Origin: Heyndrickxia coagulans 36D1
GTDB lineage: Bacteria > Bacillota > Bacilli > Bacillales > Bacillaceae_C
Reading direction: 5' to 3'
NCBI RefSeq assembly: GCF_000169195.2
Contig: NC_016023.1
Span: 124,001 to 188,000, forward strand
Length of the DNA stretch: 64,000 nucleotides
In this document: piece after piece, positions 31,686 through 40,260 of the stretch
Layout of the letters: every line of letters starts with the position of its first letter
Position numbering within the stretch: position 1 is the stretch's first letter
Position numbers and translations under genes: made by a program
Notes under the pieces: model-generated
Databases searched by the model: none
Seen by the model: only the letters and a program-made list of their open reading frames with translations
Told to the model about the DNA's origin: nothing

Positions 31686-31958
31686 TTACATGAACCATGA
31701 AAAAATTTCCGCAATGCCGGCTCTTGCCAAATCCAGGACAAAAAAAGCGACGATCGGAGAAATATCAATCATGCCGATCGGTGGAATGATTCTGCGGAAA
31801 GGGTCGAGATAAGGTTCCGAAACGCGCGCAAACAAACGCCCGATGTCGGTGTCCCTGAGATTAAACCACGACATAAAGATATAAATCAGGAGAATGTAAG
31901 AGTAAATTCTCATGAGAAGCAGAATGATCTTTAAAATTGAAAATAAAATTGGATCCAT
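31686..31958 (-). CDS. ylmG: YlmG, YggT-family membrane protein
   Basis: The 90-residue protein has two hydrophobic segments (ILKIILLLMRIYSYILLIYI and the C-terminal VAFFVLDLARAG) and the YggT loop YLDPFRRIIPPIGMIDISP. YggT/YlmG proteins are linked to division-site or thylakoid organisation, with unknown biochemistry. The ATG at 31958 gives the same length as B. subtilis YlmG; a GTG at 31973 lies inside sepF and cannot be excluded. Part of the ylmE-sepF-ylmG-ylmH block. Confidence 0.9.
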   Translation of the reverse strand: MDPILFSILKIILLLMRIYSYILLIYIFMSWFNLRDTDIGRLFARVSEPYLDPFRRIIPPIGMIDISPIVAFFVLDLARAGIAEIFSWFM

Positions 31959-31963
31959 CCGGT

Positions 31964-32413
31964 TTATGGCCACCTCGTATCGTCATATTCCTGTCCCTGC
32001 AGGAATTCAGAAATTTTTCCGGAAACTTCTACGTTATCCGGCGTACAAAGAAAAATATTGCTGCCGACTCTCTGGATATCGCCTGCAATGGCATACACCG
32101 TTCCGCTCAGAAAATCGACAATCCGCTTCGCCTGGTCATGCGGCATGCTTTGCAAATTGACGACCACCGCGCGCCTGTTTTTCAAATGGTCGGCAATTTC
32201 CTGTGCATCGGCATATACCCGCGGTTCCACCAGAATGACTTTTGAAGACTTTTGGACGCTTTGCAGGCTGACCACATTTTGCCGCGCATGCCGGACCGGT
32301 TTCTCAGCGGGCTGCTCGGGTTCTTCATACTCTTTTTCCATCATTTCTTCTTCCTGGTCTTCGTATTCATCATCAAGCAAAAAGAATGACTTAAATTTCG
32401 TTTTCAGTCCCAT
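31964..32413 (-). CDS. sepF: SepF, FtsZ-ring assembly protein
   Basis: The 149-residue protein bundles FtsZ filaments and tethers them to the membrane. The N-terminal amphipathic anchor is [14 protein letters not shown], followed by an acidic linker of about 25 residues. The core domain starts near residue 58 ([20 protein letters not shown], then [20 protein letters not shown], and IFLCTPDNV). Situated between ylmE and ylmG as in other bacilli. Confidence 0.95.
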   Translation of the reverse strand: MGLKTKFKSFFLLDDEYEDQEEEMMEKEYEEPEQPAEKPVRHARQNVVSLQSVQKSSKVILVEPRVYADAQEIADHLKNRRAVVVNLQSMPHDQAKRIVDFLSGTVYAIAGDIQRVGSNIFLCTPDNVEVSGKISEFLQGQEYDDTRWP

Positions 32414-32439
32414 TCCATTACACCTCCGTTTGTTTTCCC

Positions 32440-33117
32440 TTATCCGACAAGCGCAGTGCCGATTCTGACAAAAGTCGCCCCTTCTTCTACTGCAATTTCA
32501 AAGTCGTTGGACATCCCCATCGACAATTCGCGGCACGGAGCGTAATCCAAATGCAGTGATTCAATGTCCTGCTGCAGTTGTTTCAGCCCGCGGAATGTGC
32601 GCCGGATGACGTCCTCATCTTCCGTAAGCGGCGCCATCGTCATCAGACCCGCAACGCGAATATGCGGAAAATCCTTCAGTTTGCGGACAAAATCCACCAC
32701 TTGCCCGGGCGCCATCCCGTGTTTCGATTCTTCCCCGGAAACATTCACCTGAATAAAGCAATTGATTTCTTTATCCAATTTTGCCGCCCTTTTTTCGATT
32801 TCCTCTGCAAGGCTCAGACGGTCCAAAGAGTGTATGTAGCTGACTTTATCAATAATGTTTTTGACTTTCCTTGTCTGCAGCGTCCCGATAAAATGCCAGA
32901 CGGGACGGTTTCCGAGCGCCTCGTATTTTTTTAGAAGACCGTCATCGCGGTTCTCGCCTAAATGCTGAATGCCTGCTTCCAGTGCCTCTTTTGCTCTTTC
33001 TGTTGTGACATATTTCGTTACTGCAATGATTTCCACATCCCCGCGGCTTCTTCCTGCCCTTTGGCACGCTTTTTCAATTTTTTCGTTGATGCGCGCGAGG
33101 TTTTCCGATACTTTCAT
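32440..33117 (-). CDS. ylmE: YggS-family pyridoxal phosphate-binding protein (YlmE)
   Basis: The 225-residue protein has the alanine-racemase-like barrel of YggS/PLPBP. The PLP lysine is in IIAVTKYV near residue 35, followed by HLGENR and [13 protein letters not shown]; the C-terminal [20 protein letters not shown] and IGTALVG bind the cofactor phosphate. It buffers PLP rather than catalysing a known reaction. It overlaps ylmD by an ATGA junction. Confidence 0.94.
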   Translation of the reverse strand: MKVSENLARINEKIEKACQRAGRSRGDVEIIAVTKYVTTERAKEALEAGIQHLGENRDDGLLKKYEALGNRPVWHFIGTLQTRKVKNIIDKVSYIHSLDRLSLAEEIEKRAAKLDKEINCFIQVNVSGEESKHGMAPGQVVDFVRKLKDFPHIRVAGLMTMAPLTEDEDVIRRTFRGLKQLQQDIESLHLDYAPCRELSMGMSNDFEIAVEEGATFVRIGTALVG

Positions 33118-33938
33118 TTCTCCGGTGCTCCTTTTATCCCAATAAAGCCAAGCATTCTCCCGGTAGCGCCGTGATCGCGCCGGTGCGAAAAAAAGTCTTC
33201 TTCACAACAGCTTGTGCACAGGCTGCTGATTGCGATCCGGCTTTCCGGAATGCCTGCCTGCTGTAATATGATTTTGTTTAACTGCTTTAAATCAAGTGCA
33301 TACTGGCCGGGTGATTTTTCCACGTACGGTAATTTTTCTTCTTTGCCAGTCCAAGGGCGGACAGCCTGGATGACACGGTCATCAACAAGATAGCATTCGC
33401 CGCAAATGGACGGCCCGATGGCGACTTCTATTTCATCAAGCGGCACGCCATCCTTTACCCATTTTTCAACCATTTTAGCCGCAATCCCGCGGGTGGTTCC
33501 TTTCCACCCGGCATGTGCGATCCCGACGCGCCCGTACTTCGGTGCGAAAAAGAAAACCGGCACACAGTCCGCAAACGCCAGCACAAGCAATATTTCTTTT
33601 TCATCGGTGTACAATCCGTCCGTATGCGGAAAAGAGGAACGGTAATCAGCCGCCCCCTTGCCGGCGTCTTTGCGCGTGACCCGTTGCACATGGTCTTCAT
33701 GCGTTTGTTCGGCGCCGATCCAGTTTGATAAAGGGAATCCGGCCGCACTTGCAATGATCTCCCGGTTTTTCCTGACCGATTCAGGATCGTCGTTCACATG
33801 GAAAGCAAGGTTTAAACTGCCGGGAAAATTTGTGCTTGCGCCGCCGTTTTTCACTGTAAATCCGGCACATATCCCGTTTTTTTGCCAAGCGCCGACAGTA
33901 TAATACACGGCCTGTGTTTTTATAAACGGTTCTCTCAT
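33114..33938 (-). CDS. ylmD: YlmD, YfiH/LACC1-family purine nucleoside-processing enzyme
   Basis: The 274-residue protein carries the YfiH metal-site motifs: [10 protein letters not shown] near residue 75, FADCVPVFF near residue 122, and [14 protein letters not shown] near residues 138-151. The C-terminal [17 protein letters not shown] completes the family. YfiH proteins act on purine nucleosides (adenosine deaminase/phosphorylase-type activity) and were formerly called multicopper laccases. Length fits. First gene of the ylmD-ylmE-sepF-ylmG string. Confidence 0.93.
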   Translation of the reverse strand: MREPFIKTQAVYYTVGAWQKNGICAGFTVKNGGASTNFPGSLNLAFHVNDDPESVRKNREIIASAAGFPLSNWIGAEQTHEDHVQRVTRKDAGKGAADYRSSFPHTDGLYTDEKEILLVLAFADCVPVFFFAPKYGRVGIAHAGWKGTTRGIAAKMVEKWVKDGVPLDEIEVAIGPSICGECYLVDDRVIQAVRPWTGKEEKLPYVEKSPGQYALDLKQLNKIILQQAGIPESRIAISSLCTSCCEEDFFSHRRDHGATGRMLGFIGIKGAPEK

Positions 33939-34109
33939 CTCACCCTCACCCGGTTCTCTTTTGTACTATTATACCTTTTTATCCATATGTCTTCTATAGA
34001 TTTTAGCATTCAATACGTTTTTTTCCGTACTGATTTTATTTATAGCAAATTTCATCAAAATTCTCTACTTTTTAGCTTGAAAACGGGGATCATCCGGAAA
34101 TCCCCCGGA

Positions 34110-34159
34110 TGTAACAGGTTTGTAACGCAACTAATAAACAGATGTTACCTTTCTGTTAT
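34110..34159 (+). promoter_or_regulatory. Two WalR-type boxes upstream of the LysM/3D gene
   Basis: TGTAAC-N5-TGTAAC (34110-34126) and TGTTAC-N5-TGTTAT (34143-34159) both fit the WalR (YycF) consensus TGTWAH-N5-TGTWAH. They start 33 bases apart, about three helical turns. A possible -10 TATATT (34157-34162) overlaps the second box. In B. subtilis WalR controls cell-wall hydrolase genes including yocH. Confidence 0.7.
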
Positions 34160-34207
34160 ATTAGACTGCTATTCTATCAATAACAAATCACTTACATAAC
34201 AGAGGTA

Positions 34208-34750
34208 ATGAATTTGAAGAAAACTTTAGTATCACTACTGACTGTTTGTATGTTGTCTATTGGGACGGGCCACGCATTTGCAGCAACAACGACATATACG
34301 GTGAAGTCGGGAGATTCATTATATAAAATCGCCGGAAAATATCATGTGACCGTGGCGCAGTTGAAAAGCTGGAACCACTTGAGGTCAAATGTGATCCGGG
34401 TGAAGCAGAAGCTAAAAATCCAGACGAAAACGCCTGCAAAAAAAGTTTCGACTTCGTCTTCTTCTTACCGCACGATGACGGTGAAAGCAACGGCTTATAC
34501 AGCGGGTTCCGGCGGCGGGATTACGGCGACCGGCTTCAACTTAAAAAGACATCCTTCCGCAAAAGTGATTGCGGTCGATCCAAAGGTGATCCGGCTCGGT
34601 TCGAAAGTGTACGTTCCGGGTTACGGGATGGCTGTTGCCAGTGATACCGGCGGGGCTATCAAAGGGAAAAAAATTGATGTCTTTATTTCAAGTAAAAAGA
34701 AAGCCCTCCAGTGGGGCCGAAAAACGGTGACAATTAAAGTGTATAAGTAA
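34208..34750 (+). CDS. Secreted LysM / 3D-domain cell-wall protein (YocH-like)
   Basis: The 180-residue protein starts with a signal peptide (KKTLVSLLTVCMLSIGTGHA, cut near AFAA), then one LysM peptidoglycan-binding domain (YTVKSGDSLYKIAGKYHVTV, residues 30-72), a Ser/Lys linker, and a C-terminal 3D domain (AYTAGSGGGITATG, VIAVDPKVI, ASDTGGAIKGKKIDVF) with the three conserved Asp residues. Such proteins are muramidase/lytic-type wall enzymes. WalR-type boxes upstream fit that role. It is a plus-strand gene inserted between ylmC and ylmD, absent from that place in B. subtilis. Confidence 0.9.
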   Translation: MNLKKTLVSLLTVCMLSIGTGHAFAATTTYTVKSGDSLYKIAGKYHVTVAQLKSWNHLRSNVIRVKQKLKIQTKTPAKKVSTSSSSYRTMTVKATAYTAGSGGGITATGFNLKRHPSAKVIAVDPKVIRLGSKVYVPGYGMAVASDTGGAIKGKKIDVFISSKKKALQWGRKTVTIKVYK

Positions 34751-34775
34751 AAAACGGCTGCGCGGCCGTTTTTTT
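34749..34775 (+). terminator. Bidirectional terminator of the LysM/3D gene and ylmC
   Basis: AACGGC and GCCGTT pair around a short GC loop with T-runs on both strands. It lies between two convergent genes. Confidence 0.8.
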
Positions 34776-34791
34776 CTTTGTCAGGCCGCGC

Positions 34792-35070
34792 TTATTTTCT
34801 CGGTTCCTGCAGCTGCTGCTGGGTATAGGCCGACTCTTTAAACCTGACGAGGATCACATCGGCGCCGATTTTGACGATGTTGCTCCACGGGATGACCACT
34901 TCGTCCTCTTTTCCAAATAAGCCGAACATTTTCCCCGATGAGCCGCCGACAATGATGCTTTCAATTGTGCCATTATCCAGATTGATATCAATATCTTCCA
35001 CGTTTCCGAGTTTTCTGCCGTCCGATATGCTGACAACATCTTTCACTTGAAAATCTGAAATTCGGACCAT
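34792..35070 (-). CDS. ylmC: YlmC/YmxH-family PRC-barrel protein
   Basis: The 92-residue protein is a single PRC-barrel domain: RISDFQVKDVVSISDGRKLG, then DIDINLDNGTIESIIVGG and PWSNIVKIGADVILV. YlmC/YmxH proteins are sporulation-associated and of unknown biochemistry. The ATG at 35070 follows GGGGGGAGAG; the longer frame has no homology. Lies downstream of sigG as in other bacilli. Confidence 0.9.
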   Translation of the reverse strand: MVRISDFQVKDVVSISDGRKLGNVEDIDINLDNGTIESIIVGGSSGKMFGLFGKEDEVVIPWSNIVKIGADVILVRFKESAYTQQQLQEPRK

Positions 35071-35140
35071 CTGCTCTCCCCCCTGCTGTCTTTCCGCCAT
35101 GTAATACAAGTTTATGCACGGGGGGAGGTTTTTACGAATA

Positions 35141-35545
35141 GAAAAGCGGAGGCGTTGCCGGACAAGGATTTCAAAGCCCCCTTTAATAAAGGGGCGGAAA
35201 TCCATACGCCGACGAGCAAGCGCCCTCCGCTTTTCTTATTGTCCAGCTCCGGCTCCTAGCGGCTAGCGGATTTTTGCGTCTTCTCCTTTCGATAAGCGGG
35301 CATCGATTCGCCTGTCGGCTCATCGTGTTTCCTTTATCTCGGTCGAAGACTACAAAATCCGTACGCCGCTGTACAGTCGCCTCCGCTTTTCTTTGTCCAG
35401 CTGCGGGCGCTGTCGGCGTATGAATTTCCAGTCCCCTCCCCTACGATAAGTCAACATCGGCTCGTTCCTCGCCGTGTTTCCTTTATCTCAGTTCGGGGAC
35501 TATGAAATTCATACGCCGACGAGCAAGCGCCCTCCGCTTTTCTTA
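35141..35545. repeat. Block of three related intergenic repeat elements
   Basis: The 475-base gap between ylmC and sigG holds no gene. Three segments each end in a CTCCGCTTTTCTT motif (near 35238, 35392, 35545). The first begins with the inverse, GAAAAGCGGAGG. Shared inner blocks are TTGTCCAGCT, TGTTTCCTTTATCTC, CATACGCCGACGAGCAAGCG and its variants. Inverted copies (GAAATTCATACGCCG against CGGCGTATGAATTTC) let the segments fold into long hairpins. It resembles the dispersed Bacillus/Geobacillus repeats of the type TGTCCAGCTCC-GCGCCTAG. The last copy abuts the sigG stop codon. Confidence 0.85.
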
Positions 35546-36322
35546 CTACTGTATATTTTTGTTCATTTGTTTGATGGCTGCTTTTTCGAGGCGGGAGACT
35601 TGGGCTTGGGAGATGCCGATTTCTTCTGCGACTTCCATCTGTGTTTTTCCTTGGAAAAACCGTTTGCGGATGATCATTTTCTCCCGTTCGTTCAGACGCC
35701 GCATTCCTTCTTGCAAGGCGATTTCTTCAATCCATTGCGAATCTTTGTTTTTTTCGTCACTCACCTGGTCCATGACATAAATCGGATCCCCTCCGTCGTT
35801 ATAAATCGGTTCAAACAGTGATACGGGATCCTGAATGGCATCAAGTGCAAATACAATGTCTTCGTGCGGAACATCCAGCTCTCTGGCGATTTCTTCTGTT
35901 GTCGGTTCTTTCGAAGTGGCGCTCATCAGCTTTTCCCTTACTTGCAGGGCTTTATAAGCAATATCCCTCAAGGAGCGCGATACGCGGATCGGATTATTAT
36001 CCCGTAAATAACGCCGGATTTCGCCGATAATCATCGGCACGGCGTACGTTGAAAAGCGGACATTTTGATTCAGATCAAAATTATCAATGGATTTCATGAG
36101 TCCGATACAGCCGACTTGAAACAGGTCGTCCACATATTCGCCACGGTTGTTAAAGCGCTGAATGACGCTCAGCACAAGGCGTAAATTGCCATTGACCAGC
36201 TTTTCTCTTGCAGACGCATCGCCGGCATGCATTTTCTTTAAAAGATCCCTCATTTCCTCATTTTTCAAAACGGGAAGCTTGGAGGTATCCACCCCGCAAA
36301 TTTCCACTTTGTTGCGCTTCAA
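35546..36322 (-). CDS. sigG: RNA polymerase sigma-G factor (late forespore)
   Basis: The 258-residue sigma-70-type factor drives forespore genes after engulfment. It is close to B. subtilis SigG throughout: NKVEICGVDTSKLPVLKNEE at the start, GNLRLVLSVIQRFNNRGEYV, DLFQVGCIGLMKSIDNFD (region 2), and QMEVAEEIGISQAQVSRLEK (region 4). The start is TTG at 36322 with AAGGGGGG upstream. It lies downstream of sigE, and a sigma-F/G-type promoter precedes it. Confidence 0.97.
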   Translation of the reverse strand: MKRNKVEICGVDTSKLPVLKNEEMRDLLKKMHAGDASAREKLVNGNLRLVLSVIQRFNNRGEYVDDLFQVGCIGLMKSIDNFDLNQNVRFSTYAVPMIIGEIRRYLRDNNPIRVSRSLRDIAYKALQVREKLMSATSKEPTTEEIARELDVPHEDIVFALDAIQDPVSLFEPIYNDGGDPIYVMDQVSDEKNKDSQWIEEIALQEGMRRLNEREKMIIRKRFFQGKTQMEVAEEIGISQAQVSRLEKAAIKQMNKNIQ

Positions 36323-36366
36323 ATCTTTTCCCCCCTTCAGGACTTCAGGAGCTGCTGTTCAAAAAA

Positions 36367-36395
36367 CAGTATCTCCCCGGGTGGGAAATTTATGC
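36367..36395 (-). promoter_or_regulatory. Possible sigma-F/sigma-G promoter of sigG
   Basis: On the minus strand GCATA (36391-36395) and GATACTG (36367-36373) are 17 bases apart, 45 bases upstream of sigG. This resembles the forespore promoter of B. subtilis spoIIIG. Confidence 0.5.
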
Positions 36396-36400
36396 ACTGC

Positions 36401-36460
36401 GCAAAAAGCGGGAATTGCCTGCGGAAGATGCCCGGACATTGCCGTTCCTGCTTCCCGCCC
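36401..36460 (-). terminator. Possible terminator after sigE
   Basis: GCGGGAA (36452-36458 inverted) and TTCCCGC pair across a long, partly structured loop and are followed on the minus strand by TTTTTGCGC. It would uncouple sigG from sigE transcription. The large loop keeps confidence low. Confidence 0.45.
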
Positions 36461-36477
36461 GCCTGCAAATTTTCCTG

Positions 36478-37197
36478 CTATACCATTTTATTGAATTCTT
36501 TACGCAATCTTTTAATAATTCTTTTCTCAAGCCGCGAAATATAGGACTGGGAAATACCAAGCATATCGGCAACATCTTTTTGTGTTTTCTCTTCCTGCCC
36601 TTTAAGGCCGAAACGCAATTCCATAATCTGCTTTTCCCGATCCGACAAACGGTGCAGGGCGCTGTAAAGTAATTTTTTATCGACGTTCGCTTCAAGATCC
36701 CTTGTAATGATATCATCATCCGTGCCGAGCACATCCGAAAGCAGCAGTTCATTGCCGTCCCAATCGATATTTAGCGGTTCATCAAACGAAACTTCGGACC
36801 GGAGCTTATTGTTCCGCCTTAAATACATCAAAATTTCATTTTCAATACAGCGGGAAGCGTAAGTCGCCAGTTTGATCTTCTTTTCCGGATTAAACGTATT
36901 CACGGCTTTAATGAGGCCGATTGTGCCGATGCTGATTAAGTCTTCGATATTGATGCCGGTGTTTTCAAATTTGCGCGCAATGTAAACGACAAGGCGCAAG
37001 TTGCGTTCGATAAGGATCGAACGTGCTGCCTTATCCCCTGCCGGCAGTTTTTTTAACAGCATTTCTTCTTCTTCTTTGGAAAGCGGGGGCGGCAGGGCTT
37101 CATTCCCGCCGATATAATAAATTTCATCCGCTTTCAGCCCGAGCTTGAATAGGAGTTTGTACCAAAAATAAGCGAGTTTTAACCGTAAATGTTTCAT
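36478..37197 (-). CDS. sigE: Pro-sigma-E factor (early mother cell)
   Basis: The 239-residue sigma factor begins with the pro-sequence [20 protein letters not shown] that SpoIIGA removes, followed by [19 protein letters not shown]. Region 2 ([40 protein letters not shown]) and region 4 ([20 protein letters not shown]) are nearly identical to B. subtilis. The ATG at 37197 is chosen for its six-base spacing from GAGGAGG. spoIIGA normally lies immediately upstream; here an IS110-family element separates them by 1.8 kb. A TTGACA..19 bp..TATTAT pair (37213-37243) just upstream may provide some transcription. Confidence 0.97.
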   Translation of the reverse strand: MKHLRLKLAYFWYKLLFKLGLKADEIYYIGGNEALPPPLSKEEEEMLLKKLPAGDKAARSILIERNLRLVVYIARKFENTGINIEDLISIGTIGLIKAVNTFNPEKKIKLATYASRCIENEILMYLRRNNKLRSEVSFDEPLNIDWDGNELLLSDVLGTDDDIITRDLEANVDKKLLYSALHRLSDREKQIMELRFGLKGQEEKTQKDVADMLGISQSYISRLEKRIIKRLRKEFNKMV

Positions 37198-37279
37198 ATT
37201 CATCCTCCTCGTATAATAAGTTTAAATCCAAAGTGGATGTCAATTTCCAGTTCATTCTGCTGCTCATTGACAAGTGAAT

Positions 37280-37607
37280 ATAAGATTTTGTATTCCGGGC
37301 TCGCCCGGAATACAAGTTCGGACTTGGACGCTTCGCGATGTTCCCGGATAATGGTCTTAGGATCGTTTGGGTCAATGCTTCCCCTCCTTGTAGCCTGACT
37401 ACTCGAAAAGTCTGCATCCCCAGGTTCTTGCTTGAACGTCTAACCCGTAGGCCGTTCCTCCGGATCTCCGTGCTGGAAATGAGCAGTTCCAGGCAGCCCA
37501 CGGCCCGGATGAGTTCTCATACGCGAGGCTGACAGATCGGCAAGCCATCTGGGGATATCCCGAAGCGTCCGATTCCATCGATCCCAATACAGAGAGGAGG
37601 AAATCAT
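37280..37607 (+). ncRNA. Candidate bridge RNA (IS110 leader)
   Basis: IS110-group elements encode a structured bridge RNA in the region before the transposase, with loops that pair with donor and target DNA. This 330-base leader is unusually long and holds strong dyads: TTGTATTCCGGG/CCCGGAATACAAG around CTCG (37289-37317), and a larger structure around GGCCG..CGGCC (about 37452-37502). The loops were not assigned. Identification rests on position, length and family knowledge. Confidence 0.5.
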
Positions 37608-38831
37608 ATGCCCTTATTTGTCGGTATTGACGTGAGCTCCAAAAACCTCGATGCCTGCCTGATGGATGGAATGGGGGAAACGTTGGCCACCCAAACGGTG
37701 ACAAACAATCTTCCCGGTGCCTCTGAGTTAAGAGACGCCATCCTCCAACATGCGGAGGCGGATGACACCATCCAGATCGCCATGGAGGCCACATCTGTGT
37801 ATAGTTGGCACCCGGCAATGTTTTTCCATGAAGATCCCGAGCTGAAACAGCGTCGTACAAAGGTGTTTACCCTGAATCCGAAGCTGGTGAGAAATTTCAA
37901 AAAGGCTTATGCCGAGATGGACAAGACCGATCCCAAAGATGCCTGGGTAATTGCGGACCGCTTGCGTTTCGGGAGATTGCCGAAATCCGTGATTCAGTCA
38001 GAACAATACCTTGCCCTTCAACGGTTAACACGGATGCGCTATCACCTGATTCAAAGTTTAACCCGGGAACAACAGGTATTTTTGAATCATCTGTTTTTCA
38101 AATTCAGTGCCTTTAACCTTGAAGTGGATACACCGGTCTTCGGCCATGCCATAACGGAATTTTTGCTTGAGGCCTATAGCCTCGATGAAATTGCCCAAAT
38201 GCCTCTGGAGGACTTAGCGATGTATCTCCAGACCAAAGGCCATGGCCGCTTTAGCGATCCCAAGGATTTGGCCGCATCCATCCAAAAAGCTGCCCGGTCC
38301 TCTTACCGGCTTTCTAAATGTGTGGAGGATTCGATTGACTTGGTCCTGGGCAGTTCTATTGAGATCATCCGGCATCTTAAACGCCAAATCAAGGATTTGG
38401 ATAAGGCGATTGCCCGCGTTCTTGATGGAATCCCGAATACCCTCCAGACCATTCCGGGAATAGGCCCGGTGAGCTGTGCTGGGATTCTCGCTGAAATCGG
38501 CGACATTGAGCGCTTTGACGACCAAGCCGCGATCGCAAAATTTGCTGGATTGTTCTGGCCCCGCCACCAATCGGGTGATTTTGAGGCTGATGACAAAATG
38601 CTTGCGCGTACAGGCAATCGTTATCTCCGGTATTACCTGGTTGAGGCTGCCAATCTGGTCCGGCGACACGAACCTGAGTACCGCGCCTTTTACCAAAAGA
38701 AATATCGTGAGGTGCATAAGCACTCACACAAACGCGCCCTCGTCTTAACGGCAAGAAAACTGGTGCGCCTGATCGATGCGCTGCTCCGCAACGATCAAAT
38801 TTATGCGCCGAAAAAGAAGGTGACGCGATGA
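37608..38831 (+). CDS. IS110-family transposase (DEDD recombinase)
   Basis: The 407-residue protein has the N-terminal RuvC-like DEDD domain (FVGIDVSSKNLDACL at residues 4-18, MEATSVYSW near residue 60, MDKTDPKDAWVIADRLRFG near residue 104) and the C-terminal Tnp domain (LQTIPGIGPVSCAGILAEIG, then the RTGNRYLRYYLVEAAN stretch). The catalytic Ser is expected in the segment HQSGDFE near residue 324. GAGAGGAGG precedes the ATG. The frame is full length and undamaged, so the element may still be active. Confidence 0.95.
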   Translation: MPLFVGIDVSSKNLDACLMDGMGETLATQTVTNNLPGASELRDAILQHAEADDTIQIAMEATSVYSWHPAMFFHEDPELKQRRTKVFTLNPKLVRNFKKAYAEMDKTDPKDAWVIADRLRFGRLPKSVIQSEQYLALQRLTRMRYHLIQSLTREQQVFLNHLFFKFSAFNLEVDTPVFGHAITEFLLEAYSLDEIAQMPLEDLAMYLQTKGHGRFSDPKDLAASIQKAARSSYRLSKCVEDSIDLVLGSSIEIIRHLKRQIKDLDKAIARVLDGIPNTLQTIPGIGPVSCAGILAEIGDIERFDDQAAIAKFAGLFWPRHQSGDFEADDKMLARTGNRYLRYYLVEAANLVRRHEPEYRAFYQKKYREVHKHSHKRALVLTARKLVRLIDALLRNDQIYAPKKKVTR

Positions 38832-39000
38832 GGTAACCAGGTAACCATCATCGATAGCCTGAACTTGAAAACTTCCAGATTATTCCAATTATCTGGAGGC
38901 TTAGTTCAGTATTGCCATTTTTACGACATAGAGCCAACAAAATTTCCAATTCACTTGTTTTTAACCCTTGACATCACACCGTAGGACTTTAAAGTCACCA

Positions 39001-39927
39001 TCAGGCGGATTGCGCAGCTTCTGCCATCATTTGCGGGTGAACAATGCAGCTGAATGCATCATCCCCGGATAAACATTGTGCCGAAAAAGAAATCAGCACT
39101 TTTTTTACAGGCCATGTCCGGTTTCCGCTCGTCAGTTGTACCTCATCCGGCTTGTACGCTAAAAGAAGCGATTGTTTCCCGACTGTTTTTGCCGGGATGA
39201 ACCGGACGCGGCCGGCCCATTCGTCAGGAAGTGTAGCACTTCCGTTCAAAAGACGGGTCGCATCTTCCGCAAGCACCGCAATTTCTTCGGGGAGATGCTC
39301 ACGGACGGGCAGGATGGAAAGGATCATCACTGGCAGCTTTGTCAGCGGATCATATAACTGGTTGCCGCTATCCACCAGCCCTTTTACTGTAAAATCACTT
39401 TCCCCGATGCGAATATAAACATCGACAAGCTGGTCATACTTGATTTTCGCCATTTCAAGCCCCTGAATCCGGTTCTTTGAAAACAGCCATGCCGCCGGAA
39501 GACCGAGCGCAACAAACGCCCAGCTGACCGGGTCGCCAAATCCCCCCGCCGCAGCTTTAAGCATTTTCACCTGCATGTCGAAGTGAAAGCTTAAAAAGTA
39601 GTGGGCCCCCATTAAAATGCCGCCCATCAGAAACGTGGCAAAATAAAAGGTTAGGAGATTTGAAAAAAAATAGCGCCACCGCTTATAGCCGAAAACTGCA
39701 AATACCATGATGCCGGAAAAAAGCAGCTTTACAACCGGATTACCGGCATAATAAGAAAGCTGCGGCATAAAGCCCATGATGATGATCGCTGAACCGATGA
39801 GCCCGCCTGCAAGAATCCGGAGCAGGCGGGCCGGCCGTTTTAAGGCAATGCTTGTCAGCCACAACAGCAGGCTGTCGGCAAGAAAATTCAAAAGCCAGAT
39901 GGCATCCATATATACAACCAAACGCAT
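39001..39927 (-). CDS. spoIIGA: SpoIIGA, pro-sigma-E processing membrane protease
   Basis: The 308-residue aspartic-type protease sits in the septal membrane and cleaves pro-sigma E after signalling by SpoIIR. About five N-terminal hydrophobic helices (WLLNFLADSLLLWLTSIAL on) precede a soluble C-terminal domain with the catalytic Asp in GLVDSGNQLYDPLTKLPV (near residue 184). GFGDPVSWAFVALGLPAAW links the domains. The frame is intact with a normal C terminus. The ATG at 39927 directly follows GGGGGG; a TTG two codons later has better spacing. Normally co-transcribed with sigE. Confidence 0.93.
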   Translation of the reverse strand: MRLVVYMDAIWLLNFLADSLLLWLTSIALKRPARLLRILAGGLIGSAIIIMGFMPQLSYYAGNPVVKLLFSGIMVFAVFGYKRWRYFFSNLLTFYFATFLMGGILMGAHYFLSFHFDMQVKMLKAAAGGFGDPVSWAFVALGLPAAWLFSKNRIQGLEMAKIKYDQLVDVYIRIGESDFTVKGLVDSGNQLYDPLTKLPVMILSILPVREHLPEEIAVLAEDATRLLNGSATLPDEWAGRVRFIPAKTVGKQSLLLAYKPDEVQLTSGNRTWPVKKVLISFSAQCLSGDDAFSCIVHPQMMAEAAQSA

Positions 39928-40053
39928 CCCCCCTGTCTCCGCCTCAAATGAATCCGCAGCCGTCCCGCCAAAACGGCCGCTTTTGCCCGGGCCGCGTGCC
40001 CGAGGCTGCGGAATGCTTGCCGCAATGCATCCTGTGCCGGTTTTCGTATACTA

Positions 40054-40133
40054 ACCCGGTAACGTTGTTGAAAGGTACATCGACTAAGGCTTTACCCGGT
40101 GATTGTTGCTGAAAGGTGCATCTGCTGCGGCTT
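40054..40133. repeat. Degenerate 40-bp direct duplication upstream of spoIIGA
   Basis: Two copies of a 40-base block beginning ACCCGGT and containing TTG-TGAAAGGT-CATC and GGCTTT lie head to tail, roughly 75 percent alike. They fall in the spoIIGA leader. No function is evident. Confidence 0.6.
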
Positions 40134-40260
40134 TAAGAACGCCAATCCGGTGAATGAATCATGGCGCAAACCGGTCCGCGCAGTTCCGGCATGTTCCGGT
40201 TTCCAGGCGGACCGCTTTGCTCGATTGCTGCATCTGTCCTTCTTGATTTGATTTATGGCT

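Larger units (their letters stand above)
37245..38945 (+). mobile_element. IS110-family insertion sequence between spoIIGA and sigE (ends approximate)
   Basis: The element comprises a long leader (about 37280-37607), the transposase gene and a 3' stretch ending near GACATAGAGCC (about 38935). IS110 elements have no clear terminal inverted repeats, so the ends cannot be fixed from one copy. It interrupts the spoIIGA-sigE interval, which is normally 100-200 bases. Transposase orientation is opposite to the sporulation genes. Confidence 0.8.
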
